31,231 bases of DNA from Chloroflexota bacterium (GTDB lineage Bacteria; Chloroflexota; Ktedonobacteria; Ktedonobacterales; Ktedonobacteraceae): assembly GCA_902812455.1 (NCBI GenBank), contig CADDZH010000063.1, positions 1-31,231 on the forward strand, read 5' to 3'. The position numbers were made by a program, and so were the translations under genes. Positions 7,399 to 15,643 of the stretch are shown here, one piece after another. The first letter of the stretch is position 1; each line of letters begins with the position of its first letter. The notes below the pieces were generated by a model. That model worked only from the letters and a program-made list of their open reading frames with translations. It searched no databases and had not been told where the DNA came from.

Positions 7399-7617
7399 CT
7401 ATACTGTATTCAGCACTTTAGGAGGAGGGATAGCTCTTCCCGATTCCTGAGCAACCATAATCCAGCTCTCGATGGCGTCTTGCCCCTGTTGTACTGCCTC
7501 TTCGTATGTCTCACCATGTGTTCTGCATCCTGGCAGTTCAGGAACGGTGACTATATATGCTTGATCAGGTACACTCCACTGAATTATCATAGAATAGTGT
7601 TTGTACTGCTCATTCAT
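7399..7617 (-). CDS. hicB: HicB-family antitoxin
   Basis: 72 residues with the short HicB (UPF0150) fold: MIIQWSVPDQAYIVTVPELPGCRTHGETYEEAVQQGQDAIESW. These features (D.AY.V..PELPGC..HG.T.EEA) mark HicB-like proteins, which bind and neutralise the HicA RNase. The C-terminus ends soon after the core, so there is no separate HTH or RHH DNA-binding domain. Any autoregulation would need another route. Its start overlaps the 3' end of hicA by 8 nt, which suggests translational coupling. Confidence 0.88.
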   Translation of the reverse strand: MNEQYKHYSMIIQWSVPDQAYIVTVPELPGCRTHGETYEEAVQQGQDAIESWIMVAQESGRAIPPPKVLNTV

Positions 7618-7822
7618 CTTGCACCTCTTTTAGCTTCCTGATCACTTCTCGTACATCTTTCACCTGGTAAGGTTTGGCATCATCTCCATCGTTGCCTGAA
7701 AGAGTCAATTCTTCAAATGGCAGTAATGGATGTATCCAAACAGTATGACTACCTTTACCGGGACGATAAGAAAAACCTGCTCGCTGTAGCTGCCTTTTCA
7801 GCTCCCTAATTTTGGGAGGCAT
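7610..7822 (-). CDS. hicA: HicA-family mRNA interferase toxin
   Basis: 70 residues with the double-stranded RNA-binding-like HicA fold: IRELKRQLQRAGFSYRPGKGSHTVW, where the GSH His is the expected catalytic residue, and a C-terminal VREVIRKLK helix. HicA toxins cleave mRNA when free of HicB. Toxin-first order with a short overlap is typical of hicAB operons. The ATG at 7822 has GAGG upstream, and a good promoter lies at 7885-7914. Confidence 0.88.
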   Translation of the reverse strand: MPPKIRELKRQLQRAGFSYRPGKGSHTVWIHPLLPFEELTLSGNDGDDAKPYQVKDVREVIRKLKEVQDE

Positions 7823-7884
7823 ACTTCAACCTCGAATATTTATTACGTTTTCCCTGAGCCACGTATCGACCGTTACTAAATGCT

Positions 7885-7914
7885 AGTATACCTGAACTCA
7901 CAAAAATATTTCAA
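7885..7914 (-). promoter_or_regulatory. Promoter of hicAB
   Basis: On the minus strand, TTGAAA (7914-7909), an 18-nt spacer and TATACT (7890-7885), about 60 nt upstream of hicA. Confidence 0.6.
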
Positions 7915-7928
7915 GCGTCTATGATGTT

Positions 7929-7940
7929 GTCGCTAGCGAC
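7929..7940. promoter_or_regulatory. Perfect 12-bp palindrome between two divergent promoters
   Basis: GTCGCTAGCGAC is a perfect palindrome lying between the hicAB -35 (ends 7914) and the -35 of the trp promoter (starts 7945). The position suits a repressor or activator site, but no regulator can be assigned. Confidence 0.35.
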
Positions 7941-7944
7941 TCAC

Positions 7945-7973
7945 TTGACACAACCGCCCATTGCCCGTATAAT
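7945..7973 (+). promoter_or_regulatory. Consensus sigma-70 promoter of the trpS T-box leader
   Basis: TTGACA at 7945-7950, a 17-nt spacer and TATAAT at 7968-7973: both hexamers and the spacing match the consensus exactly. Transcription should start near 7980 and enter the T-box leader. Such a strong promoter fits control by attenuation rather than by initiation. Confidence 0.85.
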
Positions 7974-7980
7974 CTTCTCA

Positions 7981-8326
7981 AGAGCAAAATCGAATATGTG
8001 AAAGCTACGAACAGGAAGAGTACATAACAACGCAGAAGTACAGAGAGCCGGAGAAGGTGTGAACTGGCCTTCGTGCAGTTATGGAATGGGCCTGGGAGCT
8101 AGAGAAGAACCCTCTGGCAAGACATATGCCGGAGGCAGTAATACTCTACCGGAGCGTCCCCCGTTATCGAGGACAGGATATCACCTGCTGTATCTGAATA
8201 AAGTGAAGCAGATTGTATCCGGCAATGAGGGATTAGCTGCTCCTTGTTGAGCAGGTAATCTGAACCAGGGTGGCACCACGAAAGCATTACGCCTCTCGTC
8301 CCTTGTTGGGAAGAGTGGCGTTTTTT
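7981..8326 (+). ncRNA. Tryptophan-specific T-box riboswitch upstream of trpS
   Basis: The leader has Stem I-type elements (AGAGAGCC near 8042) with candidate UGG specifier codons at 8082-8084 or 8087-8089. It contains the conserved T-box CCAGGGTGGCACCACG at 8265-8280. The T-box UGGC (8271-8274) can pair with a GCCA 3' end, matching the G discriminator of tRNA-Trp. The T-box can also pair with CGTCCCT downstream to form an antiterminator that competes with the terminator at 8290-8326. Uncharged tRNA-Trp should therefore allow transcription of trpS and probably the genes after it. No protein-like ORF in this stretch is supported. Confidence 0.9.
8290..8326 (+). terminator. T-box attenuator terminator
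   Basis: An imperfect stem formed by CGCCTCTCGTCCC and GGGAAGAGTGGCG, with a 5-nt loop, is followed by six T residues. The left arm contains the CGTCCC that pairs alternatively with the T-box, as expected for a T-box switch. Confidence 0.85.
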
Positions 8327-8372
8327 ATTGCTCTTTTATTCATTGTGATTTGATTTGAAGGGAGGAAGGACA

Positions 8373-9437
8373 ATGCCAGTTGAAATGAACCAGGATGTTA
8401 AACCTGGACCAGGCAAAACCCACGCAGGAGCGCCTGTGAAAAAACGCGTGTTCTCAGGCGTACAGCCTACCGGCCATATCCACGTGGGCAATTACCTGGG
8501 GGCAATACGTAACTGGGTAGCTTCCCAGCAAGAGTACGACAACATTTTCTGCATTGTTGACCTGCACGCGCTCACCATCCTGCCGGTCGATCCACAAGAG
8601 CTGCACACAAACACACGCAAACTTGCAGCGCTCTACCTCGCATGTGGCCTGGATCCGCGCTATTGCAAGCTGTTCGTGCAGTCACACGTGCATCAACATG
8701 CCGAGATGAGCTGGATCATGGAATGCTTCACCCCCCTTGGTTGGCTGTATCGTATGACGCAGTTCAAGGCCAAAGCCGCCGAGCATGGAGGCGAGCACAC
8801 AGAATCTGTGAGCACCGGGCTTCTCTGCTACCCGGCGCTGATGGCCTGTGACATTTTGCTGTACCAGACAGACTATGTGCCGGTGGGAGAGGACCAGCGC
8901 CAGCACCTTGAGTTCACGCGCGACCTCGCCCAGCGCTTCAATAGCATGTATGGGCAACAGGTGTTCACCATTCCCGAAGCGCAGATCAGGGAAGTCGGCG
9001 CCCGCATCATGGCGCTGGATGTTCCGGCGAACAAGATGAGCAAAAGCGATCCCAACGATAACTCCCGCATCAATCTGCTTGACGATCCATCGACGATCAA
9101 AAGAAAGATTGCGCGAGCAACGACGGATTCGCTACGTTCGGTGAAGTTCGACCCGGAGCGGCCCGGCATCACGAATCTGCTGACCATCTACCAGTCGCTA
9201 ACAGGCCGGTCACAGCAGGAGATCGAGGCAGAGTTCGAGGGCAAGGGATATGGCGACTTCAAGGCCGCCCTGACCGAGCAGATAGTAGCAACCCTGGAGC
9301 CGATCCAGAGACACTACTACGAGCTGATCAATGATCTGCCCACGCTGGAGGCTATCCTCAAGCAAGGGGCAGACGCAGTGCGGCCCATGGCCGAGGCAAC
9401 TCTGCAGCGGGTCAAAGATGTTATCGGCGTCGGCTAA
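8373..9437 (+). CDS. trpS: Tryptophan--tRNA ligase
   Basis: 354 residues, close to the usual length of bacterial TrpRS. The class I signatures are visible: GVQPTGHIHVGNYLGAI (HIGH-like, about residues 28-44) and NKMSKSDPND (KMSKS loop, about 217-226). It charges tRNA-Trp with tryptophan in the cytoplasm. ATG 8373 has GGGAGGAAGG directly upstream; the TTG at 8355 in the same frame contains that site and is not the start. The gene is the first after the Trp T-box, which directly reads the charging state of its substrate tRNA. Confidence 0.97.
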   Translation: MPVEMNQDVKPGPGKTHAGAPVKKRVFSGVQPTGHIHVGNYLGAIRNWVASQQEYDNIFCIVDLHALTILPVDPQELHTNTRKLAALYLACGLDPRYCKLFVQSHVHQHAEMSWIMECFTPLGWLYRMTQFKAKAAEHGGEHTESVSTGLLCYPALMACDILLYQTDYVPVGEDQRQHLEFTRDLAQRFNSMYGQQVFTIPEAQIREVGARIMALDVPANKMSKSDPNDNSRINLLDDPSTIKRKIARATTDSLRSVKFDPERPGITNLLTIYQSLTGRSQQEIEAEFEGKGYGDFKAALTEQIVATLEPIQRHYYELINDLPTLEAILKQGADAVRPMAEATLQRVKDVIGVG

Positions 9438-9467
9438 ACTGAAGCAAAAATACCTGCCGGGTGACCT

Positions 9468-9550
9468 GTAGGGGCCGATTTATCGCGCCCAGCGCCGATT
9501 CATCGGCTTTGCCCTGGCCGATTTATCGTGCCCAGCGCCGATTCATCGGC
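9468..9550. repeat. GTAGGGGCCGAT dispersed repeat, double copy
   Basis: Two consecutive units (GTAGGGGCCGATTTATCG...CGATTCATCGGC, then CCGATTTATCGTGCC...CATCGGC) fill most of the gap between trpS and trpD. Each can fold through GCCGAT/ATCGGC. Confidence 0.8.
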
Positions 9551-9630
9551 CCTCTCCCTTGATAATGACCCTAAAAGATAGAAACTCTTTATCGGTCCGC
9601 CTTGACTTTCATGCAGAGAGGAGTAAAGTA

Positions 9631-10686
9631 ATGATTCGTGAGGCAATTACACACCTGGCTGCCGGGGCAACACTCAGCGAAGACGAGGCAGCAATGGTCA
9701 TGGAAGAAATTATGACGGGAGTAGCTACCCCGGCGCAGATGGGCGCTTTTCTTACGGCATTGCGTATGCGACCTGGAGGGGAAACAGTGCAGGAGATCGC
9801 GGGCATGGCACGAGTCATGCGCGAAAAAGCGGTACAGGTACACCTGGAGACGCAGGTAGCAGGCCGGGCGCTGGATACCTGCGGCACAGGCGGCGACGGA
9901 GCCGGCACCTTCAACGTCTCTACCGGAGCCGGTATCCTCGCTGCTGCCGCCGGCGCCTCTGTCGCAAAACATGGCAATCGCTCGGCTACCAGCCGTTGCG
10001 GCAGCGCGGATGTGCTAGAAGCACTGGGTGCGCGTATCGATCTTGGGCCAGAGCAGGTGGCGCGCTGCGTGCAGGAGGTTGGCTTCGGCTTTATGTTCGC
10101 GCCCGCATACCATCCTGCCATGAAACATGTCGGCCCAACGCGGCGCGAAATTGGCATACGTACCGTCTTCAACATTCTTGGCCCGCTGACGAACCCGGCC
10201 CATACCCGCTACCAGGTGCTGGGCGTCGCGGATGGCTCCCTTGTGCGCAAAATGGGCGAGGTTTTGCTTCACCTCGGCTGCCAGCACGCCTTGATCATTC
10301 ATGGAGAAGATGGTATCGATGAGCTTTCGCTGAGCGCACCCACCCGCGTGTGTGAAGTACGGCATGGCAGCGAGCTACGCGAGTACACCATCACGCCAGA
10401 GGATGCCGGGCTGGCGCGTACCAGCGACCGCGAGGCATTCCAGGGGAAGGATCCAGCCTACAATGCCACGCTGCTCCGTGACCTGCTGAGCAAATATCAT
10501 GATCATCCCGCCAGCGATATGCTGTGCTTGAACGCCGGCGCGGCACTATTAGCAAATGAGCAGGTTTCATCGCTTGCCGATGGCGTGAAACTGGCGCGTG
10601 CAACATTGCGCGAGGGCAAAGCAAAACAAAAGCTGGATGACGTAATTGCCTGTTCCCAGAGTTTTGGCCCTTCTTTCACCCATTGA
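9631..10686 (+). CDS. trpD: Anthranilate phosphoribosyltransferase
   Basis: 351 residues. The N-terminal helical domain is followed by the glycine-rich phosphoribosyl-diphosphate-binding motif CGTGGDGAGTFNVST (about residues 83-97), the KHGNRS motif (about 112-117), and the LGPLTNPA region. It transfers phosphoribose to anthranilate, the second step of tryptophan synthesis. ATG 9631 is preceded by GAGAGGAG; the frame is open further upstream to 9559, but that part has no ribosome-binding site. The TGA stop falls inside the Shine-Dalgarno of the trpC-trpF gene, so the two are translationally coupled. Confidence 0.97.
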   Translation: MIREAITHLAAGATLSEDEAAMVMEEIMTGVATPAQMGAFLTALRMRPGGETVQEIAGMARVMREKAVQVHLETQVAGRALDTCGTGGDGAGTFNVSTGAGILAAAAGASVAKHGNRSATSRCGSADVLEALGARIDLGPEQVARCVQEVGFGFMFAPAYHPAMKHVGPTRREIGIRTVFNILGPLTNPAHTRYQVLGVADGSLVRKMGEVLLHLGCQHALIIHGEDGIDELSLSAPTRVCEVRHGSELREYTITPEDAGLARTSDREAFQGKDPAYNATLLRDLLSKYHDHPASDMLCLNAGAALLANEQVSSLADGVKLARATLREGKAKQKLDDVIACSQSFGPSFTH

Positions 10687-10697
10687 GGAGATACACT

Positions 10698-12125
10698 ATG
10701 TTTCTCGACCGCATCGTTACCCAGACTCGACAAGACCTCGAACAGCGCAAGCGGGAAAAGCCATTAGAAGAGATAAAACGGTTAGCATTCATAGAGCCGC
10801 CGCCACGCGACCTGCTCGCAGCAATCAGGCCAGGGGAGCGCAAGATTGGCTTGATTGCAGAAGTGAAAGGCGCTTCTCCCTCAAAAGGCGTGCTTGTACC
10901 CGATCTTGACCCGGTTGACCTTGCATTCATCTATGAGGAACACGGAGCATCGGCTATTTCCGTGGTGACCGAACCACGCTTCTTTTCTGGCTCCCTTGCA
11001 TATCTCACCAAGGTCAAGCAGGCAGTAAACATCCCTGTGTTGTGTAAAGATTTTATCATCGATGAGTACCAGGTCTATGAGGCGCGGGCGTGGGATGCAG
11101 ATGCCATCTTGCTCATCTGCGCCATTCTCGATGATGCCCAGTTGCGCTACTTGCTCAGGGTAGCCCGCGATCTGGGTATGCGCTGCCTGGTCGAAGTCCA
11201 TACTGCTGAGGAAGCAAGACGCGCTGTAGCAGCCGGGGCCAGGATCATCGGCATCAATAGCCGCGATCTCGATACCTTTCAGATGAATCCTGCTCTCATC
11301 CGGGAATTACGGCCACTTATCCCGGAGGACAGGGTTGTCGTAGCCGAAAGCGGCATTCGTACAGAGGCAGACGCCCGGCGAGTAGCGCGTTACGATATCC
11401 AGGCTATGCTGGTCGGCGAGTCGCTGGTAACAGCATCTGATATCCCGGCGCAGATGCGGGCGCTGCTCAAAGGAGCCAGGGAAAGCACCCAGGTAAAAAT
11501 TTGCGGGCTGAGTGCGCATGAGCACCTGGATACCGCCATTGAGGCAGGTGCAGATATGCTCGGCCTGGTATTTCACAAACCCAGCCATCGCTATATCCTA
11601 CCGGAACAGGCTCGCACACTGCTGGCAACCAATGCTCGCCTCGCGCAGCCGGCAGCCGATGGAGCATCCGTGCCGGATATCGTCGGGGTATTTGTGAACG
11701 AAGACGCAGCGTTTATCAATGAGGTAGCTGAAGCCGTAGGATTGCACTTTGTACAGTTGCATGGCAACGAATCGCCTGAATTTTGCCAGGACATCAACCG
11801 GCCCGTGATCAAAGCGATCCGCCTGGGCAGCGAGGAAGATAGGGGATTGATCGAGGCATATCGAGATGTGGCATGGCGCATCTTGCTCGATACGCCTTCT
11901 TCCGATTGGGGCGGCACAGGCATGACCCACGATTGGAGCCTGGCCCGCAGTGTAGCCAGGAGACTGCCTATCCTGCTCGCTGGGGGCCTGACTCCAGAGA
12001 ATGTTGGAGAAGCCATTAGGCAAGTTCATCCCTGGGGCGTTGACGTGAGCAGCGGCGTCGAAACCAACAAGCAAAAGGATCTAACGAAGATACGCGCCTT
12101 TGTTGCAAATGCAAGACTGGCATAA
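10698..12125 (+). CDS. trpCF: Bifunctional indole-3-glycerol-phosphate synthase / phosphoribosylanthranilate isomerase (TrpC-TrpF fusion)
   Basis: 475 residues made of two (beta-alpha)8 barrels. The TrpC half (about 1-255) has IAEVKGASPSKG, LCKDFIID, LVEVHT, IGINSRDL and VAESGI. The TrpF half (about 262-475) has VKICGL, DMLGLVFHKPSHRYI, VQLHGNE, GGTGMTHDW, LLAGGL and GVDVSSGVE. Together they carry out the isomerisation of phosphoribosylanthranilate and closure of the indole ring. A C-F fusion is known in E. coli and some other bacteria; separate genes are more common elsewhere. ATG 10698 has GAGGAG 7 nt upstream. The TTG at 10683 lies before this site and is not used here. Confidence 0.96.
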   Translation: MFLDRIVTQTRQDLEQRKREKPLEEIKRLAFIEPPPRDLLAAIRPGERKIGLIAEVKGASPSKGVLVPDLDPVDLAFIYEEHGASAISVVTEPRFFSGSLAYLTKVKQAVNIPVLCKDFIIDEYQVYEARAWDADAILLICAILDDAQLRYLLRVARDLGMRCLVEVHTAEEARRAVAAGARIIGINSRDLDTFQMNPALIRELRPLIPEDRVVVAESGIRTEADARRVARYDIQAMLVGESLVTASDIPAQMRALLKGARESTQVKICGLSAHEHLDTAIEAGADMLGLVFHKPSHRYILPEQARTLLATNARLAQPAADGASVPDIVGVFVNEDAAFINEVAEAVGLHFVQLHGNESPEFCQDINRPVIKAIRLGSEEDRGLIEAYRDVAWRILLDTPSSDWGGTGMTHDWSLARSVARRLPILLAGGLTPENVGEAIRQVHPWGVDVSSGVETNKQKDLTKIRAFVANARLA

Positions 12126-12162
12126 TAGCTCTGATGAACTTTGCCAACCGAATGGGGAAAGA

Positions 12163-12239
12163 CTGTAGGGACAGCGCCTTGTGCCTGTCCTGCTCGGGGG
12201 TCCACTCATCCCCTGTTTCAGGTGGCAAACATCATTAGG
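12163..12239. repeat. GTAGGGACAG repeat, diverged copy of 2003-2080
   Basis: CTGTAGGGACAGCGCCTTG, then CTGTCCTGCTCGGGGGTCC, match 2003-2080 along about 77 bp. It is flanked by GATGAACTTTGCCA (12132) and TGGCAAACATCATTAGG, which form imperfect terminal inverted repeats like those of the MITE next to it. Confidence 0.75.
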
Positions 12240-12240
12240 G

Positions 12241-12397
12241 GCCGATTATGAACTTTGACAGTCAAGATCGGTAAAAGCGGTCTGGGACATGTCATGTTGA
12301 GCGAAGCGAAACATCCGCTGCCGATCGACACAGGTTCGCAGGCTGCGCTCAGGATGACAAATATTGCCGATCCTGCTCGTTAAACTTCATTATCGGC
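12241..12397. repeat. MITE-like element (157 bp) with CTGAGCGAAGCG core
   Basis: Terminal inverted repeats: GCCGATTATGAACTTT (12241-12256) and AAACTTCATTATCGGC (12382-12397), 14 of 16 matching. The core at 12290-12359 is a palindromic CTGAGCGAAGCG unit like those at 21101 and 21253. The 362-bp gap between trpCF and the next gene consists almost entirely of this element and its neighbour. Confidence 0.7.
12290..12359. repeat. Palindromic CTGAGCGAAGCG repeat, copy A
   Basis: The unit begins TGTCATGTTGAGCGAAGCG and ends CTGCGCTCAGGATGACA; the arms pair imperfectly. It shares the middle segment CATCCGCTGCCGATCGAC with 21101-21167. Confidence 0.8.
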
Positions 12398-12487
12398 TTC
12401 GCATGCTGGTTGCACCAACGGGGAACTCATCTGGTAAGGCGCATCATTTGAAACCGCAACGACAGGATAGATAAGGACAGGCAATAG

Positions 12488-13318
12488 ATGAAAGTGACAT
12501 TTCAAGATATCCGCCAGGCGATACATACCCTCGGCCTGTCCGATCATGCGCTCTGCGTGCATTCATCTTTACGCTCGTTTGGAGTTGTCGAAGGAGGGGC
12601 TTCAACCGTTATTCATGCTCTGCTGGCCGAGGGATGTACAGTACTTGTGCCCACGTTTTCTTTTGATGCCTTTGCTATTCCGCCGCCTGCCAGTATGCGC
12701 CCAGAACGCAATGGCTTCAATTATGCGATAACGAGAGGGCCATCCCCAGGCATGAAGCATGTCTACTCGCCTGATGCACTGGATATTGATAAAAATATGG
12801 GGGCAATTCCTGCTGCCGTGCTTGCGCTGCCCGAGCACGTGCGTGGAAATCACCCGCTCTGCTCGTTTACTGCAATCGGGCCACTAGCTAAAGAGCTGGT
12901 TTCGGGACAGGAGCCCTTGCACGTGTATGCTCCGTTAGAAGCGCTCACGGAAGCAGGAGGATGGCTGCTTCTGATGGGCGTGGGACTTGATTCCATGACA
13001 TTCCTTCACTTAGCTGAGCAAAGAGCAAGGCGGCGCCTGTTCCGGCGATGGGCAAATGGCCCCGGTGGTCAACCAATCGAGGCTGAAACTGGTGGATGCT
13101 CAGATGGATTCGAGCAATTTGAACGATTTCTCTCAGCCTTTGAGAAACGGATATACGTTGGCCAGAGCTTATGGCGAGCTTATCCTGCCAGGGAAACGCT
13201 GACAACAGCCAGCAAAGCAATCCTGGAGAATCCCCAGATTACCCATTGCTCCAATCCCAATTGCCAGCGCTGCAATGATGCGATCCTCGGCGGCCCTCTC
13301 ATTCCCCATGAATTGTAG
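12488..13318 (+). CDS. AAC(3)-family aminoglycoside-type N-acetyltransferase
   Basis: 276 residues with the Antibiotic_NAT (AAC(3)/YokD) pattern: VHSSLRSFGVVEGGASTVI (about 24-42), LVPTFSF, GNHPLCSFTAIGP (about 119-131) and LLLMGVGLDSMTFLH. Relatives acetylate the 3-amino group of aminoglycosides using acetyl-CoA, but many chromosomal members have unknown substrates. The C-terminus carries a Cys cluster (CSNPNCQRC, C-x4-C-x2-C) that could bind a metal. The gene sits between trpCF and trpB, separated by repeats, so it is probably a later insertion in the cluster. Its TAG stop is formed by the first bases of a GTAGGGG repeat. A resistance role is only inference. Confidence 0.88.
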   Translation: MKVTFQDIRQAIHTLGLSDHALCVHSSLRSFGVVEGGASTVIHALLAEGCTVLVPTFSFDAFAIPPPASMRPERNGFNYAITRGPSPGMKHVYSPDALDIDKNMGAIPAAVLALPEHVRGNHPLCSFTAIGPLAKELVSGQEPLHVYAPLEALTEAGGWLLLMGVGLDSMTFLHLAEQRARRRLFRRWANGPGGQPIEAETGGCSDGFEQFERFLSAFEKRIYVGQSLWRAYPARETLTTASKAILENPQITHCSNPNCQRCNDAILGGPLIPHEL

Positions 13319-13451
13319 GGGCAAGGAGAGGCGGGGTTGCGGCGTGGGGGCCTTGCGCTTGCCCTCGTGCTTGCGCCGCCCGCACCATTATCACGCCAGT
13401 CGTAGGGGCGGGAGCGGGGATGTGGCGTGGTGGGGGCGCTTGCGCCGCCCA
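13316..13451. repeat. GTAGGGGCAAGG repeat, two units
   Basis: A GTAGGGGCAAGGAG...CTTGCCCTCGTGCTTG unit is followed by a GTAGGGGCGGGAG...GGCGCTTGCGCCGCCC unit. The GGGGCAAG and CTTGCCC arms can pair. The repeat begins at the stop codon of the acetyltransferase gene and fills most of the gap to trpB. Confidence 0.8.
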
Positions 13452-13480
13452 TATCTCTACCATAATGAAAGAGCAAATAT

Positions 13481-14716
13481 ATGCCAACGCAAGAACAAAA
13501 ACCAACCTACCAGCATGGCTTATATCCTGATGAACGCGGCCGCTTCGGCGCCTTCGGTGGTAAATTCGTTCCCGAAAGCCTGGTAGCCGCGCTGGCAGAA
13601 CTGGAAACGGCCTATCATGAAGCAAGCAACGACGCCGCATTCCAGGCAGAGCTGCAAGCCCAGTTATCAAGCTTCGTTGGACGACCGACAAGCCTGCATT
13701 ACGTGCCACGCTTTTCGCAGATGGTCGCGCCAGGGGTCAAAATCTATCTCAAGCGCGAAGATCTGGCCCATACGGGCGCTCACAAAATCAACAACGCGCT
13801 GGGGCAGGGCCTGCTGGCAAAGCGCATGGGGAAAAAACGTATCATAGCCGAAACGGGCGCTGGACAGCACGGTGTTGCTACCGCTACCGTCTGCGCCATG
13901 CTGGGGCTTGAGTGTATCGTGTACATGGGCGAAGTGGACATGCAGCGCCAATCGCTCAACGTCTTTCGTATGAAGTTGCTGGGAGCAGAAGTACGGCCAG
14001 TGAGCAGCGGGAGCCGCACACTGAAAGATGCAATCAATGAAGCGATTCGTGACTGGGTCACCAACGTCGAAACGACATTTTACCTGATCGGTTCTGCCGT
14101 TGGGCCGCATCCATACCCGCGTATCGTGCGCGATTTTCAATCCGTCATTGGCAGAGAGGCGCGCGAACAGATACTGGCGCAGGAAGGACGGCTGCCGGAT
14201 ATTGTCATAGCCTGCGTTGGCGGGGGCAGCAACGCCATCGGCATCTTCTATCCTTTTGCTGATGCTCCAGAAGTACAATTGATCGGTGTGGAGGCTGGCG
14301 GCACAGGCATTGATACAGGCAAGCACGCGGCAACGCTGGTAGCAGGCAGGCCCGGAGTACTTCATGGAGCGCTGAGCTACCTCCTGCAAAACGAGGATGG
14401 GCAGGTGCTGGAAACCCACAGCATCTCGGCGGGGCTTGATTATCCCGGCGTTGGTCCAGAGCACAGCTACATGAAAGAAACTGGCCGGGCCAGCTACGTC
14501 TCTGCCAGCGACACAACAGCATTACGGGGTTTGCAGGTGCTCAGCCAGAGCGAAGGCATCATCCCGGCGCTGGAACCCGCCCATGCCCTGGGCTACTTGC
14601 TGGAAATGGGAAAGCAAAGCAAACTCCCAGCCGGAACACTGATCATTGTGAACCTGTCAGGCCGCGGAGACAAAGACATGCAGACAGTAGCACAAGCACT
14701 AAATGTAGGCTTGTAA
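13481..14716 (+). CDS. trpB: Tryptophan synthase beta chain
   Basis: 411 residues, full length. Signatures: [13 protein letters not shown] at about 19-31, [14 protein letters not shown] with the pyridoxal-phosphate Lys (about residue 102), AETGAGQHG (catalytic Glu), the [10 protein letters not shown] phosphate-binding loop, and [14 protein letters not shown]. It condenses indole and serine to tryptophan and needs TrpA, encoded downstream at 15869. ATG 13481 has GAAAGAG 7 nt upstream. It is a classical TrpB1-type sequence. Confidence 0.97.
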   Translation: MPTQEQKPTYQHGLYPDERGRFGAFGGKFVPESLVAALAELETAYHEASNDAAFQAELQAQLSSFVGRPTSLHYVPRFSQMVAPGVKIYLKREDLAHTGAHKINNALGQGLLAKRMGKKRIIAETGAGQHGVATATVCAMLGLECIVYMGEVDMQRQSLNVFRMKLLGAEVRPVSSGSRTLKDAINEAIRDWVTNVETTFYLIGSAVGPHPYPRIVRDFQSVIGREAREQILAQEGRLPDIVIACVGGGSNAIGIFYPFADAPEVQLIGVEAGGTGIDTGKHAATLVAGRPGVLHGALSYLLQNEDGQVLETHSISAGLDYPGVGPEHSYMKETGRASYVSASDTTALRGLQVLSQSEGIIPALEPAHALGYLLEMGKQSKLPAGTLIIVNLSGRGDKDMQTVAQALNVGL

Positions 14717-14800
14717 GCTGGCGAATGACACCAGCCTTGCAGGGCGAGCACCAGGGTCGCCTCTACCATGGCACGCATCGGCCAGAGCCGCCGTCACCAT

Positions 14801-14837
14801 AGTAGGGGCGGTGGCTTGTCCCCGCCCTGTTGCGGCG
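14801..14837. repeat. GTAGGGGCGG dispersed repeat
   Basis: GTAGGGGCGGTGGCTTGTCC followed by CCGCCC can form a short hairpin. It lies in the gap between trpB and the B3/B4 gene. Confidence 0.6.
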
Positions 14838-14889
14838 CCGATTCGCCTCCCCATCGCATTCGCCAGCAGAGTCTTGTAAGGACAAGAAA

Positions 14890-15597
14890 ATGAACGGTTT
14901 TCAATATCATCCCGCTATCCTGGCCCGCTATCCCACGACTGTGGGCGGCATTATCCTGGCCCAGGACATGACAAATGGCCCAACGCCTGACAGCCTGCTA
15001 GCCGCTTTCCGGGCCGAGCAGCAGAGCACGCTCGCCCGCATCGGAAACACCCCGTTGAGCCAGATACCTTCGCTGGCAGCGTGGCGCAGCGTTATACGCA
15101 GCTTCGGCGTTGAGCCAACACAATATCGCAGCGCAGCCGAGGCCTTGCTGCGCCGGCTGACCAAAAAAGGCGATATTCCCAGCATCAACACGCTGGTCGA
15201 TCTTGCCAACCTGGTCAGCATCCGTTACGCCCTGCCCACAGCAGTATTTGATACGCGGGCGCTGCAAGGAATTGTTACAGTGCATTTCGCCACGGGCGCC
15301 GAACGCTACACAACCCTTGGAGAAAACGAATTGGATCATCCAGAACCAGGCGAAGTAGTCTTCTCGGATGAAACGGGACTGGTCATAGCCCGTCGCTGGT
15401 GCTGGCGGCAGAGCGAGGATAGCGCAGCCAGCGCAGAAACCAGGAATGCGATCATTGTCGTCGAAGCCCATCATGCCGGTGCGCACCGCGATGTGGCTGC
15501 CGCCCTGGATGATCTACTAGAACTGCTGAAAAAATACGCAGGCGGGCGCTTTACCACTGGCATACTGGATAAGGATCATCCTATGCTAGCACCGTAG
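14890..15597 (+). CDS. B3/B4 domain protein (tRNA-editing-like)
   Basis: 235 residues from ATG 14890, preceded by AAGGACAAG. The protein matches the stand-alone B3/B4 domain, related to the editing domain of the PheRS beta chain: FGVEPTQYRSAAEALLRR, IPSINTLVDLANLVSIRYALP, and ARRWCWRQSED. Such proteins are suspected or shown to clear mischarged aminoacyl-tRNA. Its place between trpB and trpA under a tRNA-sensing riboswitch makes a link to charging quality plausible, but this is inference. The TAG stop is formed by a GTAGG repeat. Confidence 0.85.
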   Translation: MNGFQYHPAILARYPTTVGGIILAQDMTNGPTPDSLLAAFRAEQQSTLARIGNTPLSQIPSLAAWRSVIRSFGVEPTQYRSAAEALLRRLTKKGDIPSINTLVDLANLVSIRYALPTAVFDTRALQGIVTVHFATGAERYTTLGENELDHPEPGEVVFSDETGLVIARRWCWRQSEDSAASAETRNAIIVVEAHHAGAHRDVAAALDDLLELLKKYAGGRFTTGILDKDHPMLAP

Positions 15598-15643
15598 GTT
15601 CCCGATGTATCGTGGAACCCGATGTATCGCGCCCACCGCCGAT
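15595..15643. repeat. Degenerate CCGATGTATCG repeat
   Basis: GTAGGTTCCCGATGTATCG, then CCCGATGTATCGCGCCCACC, is a diverged relative of the GTAGGGGCCGAT family. It overlaps the stop codon of the B3/B4 gene and leads into the MITE-like element at 15638. Confidence 0.5.

Noticed and set aside
8059..8250. 63-codon ORF in the trpS leader
   Set aside because: It lies inside the T-box riboswitch and has no run of Trp codons; the leader is explained as structured RNA.
12290..12359. Palindromic repeat as a possible terminator of trpCF
   Set aside because: It has a stem but no T-run, and the same unit occurs in unrelated places, so it is better called a dispersed repeat.
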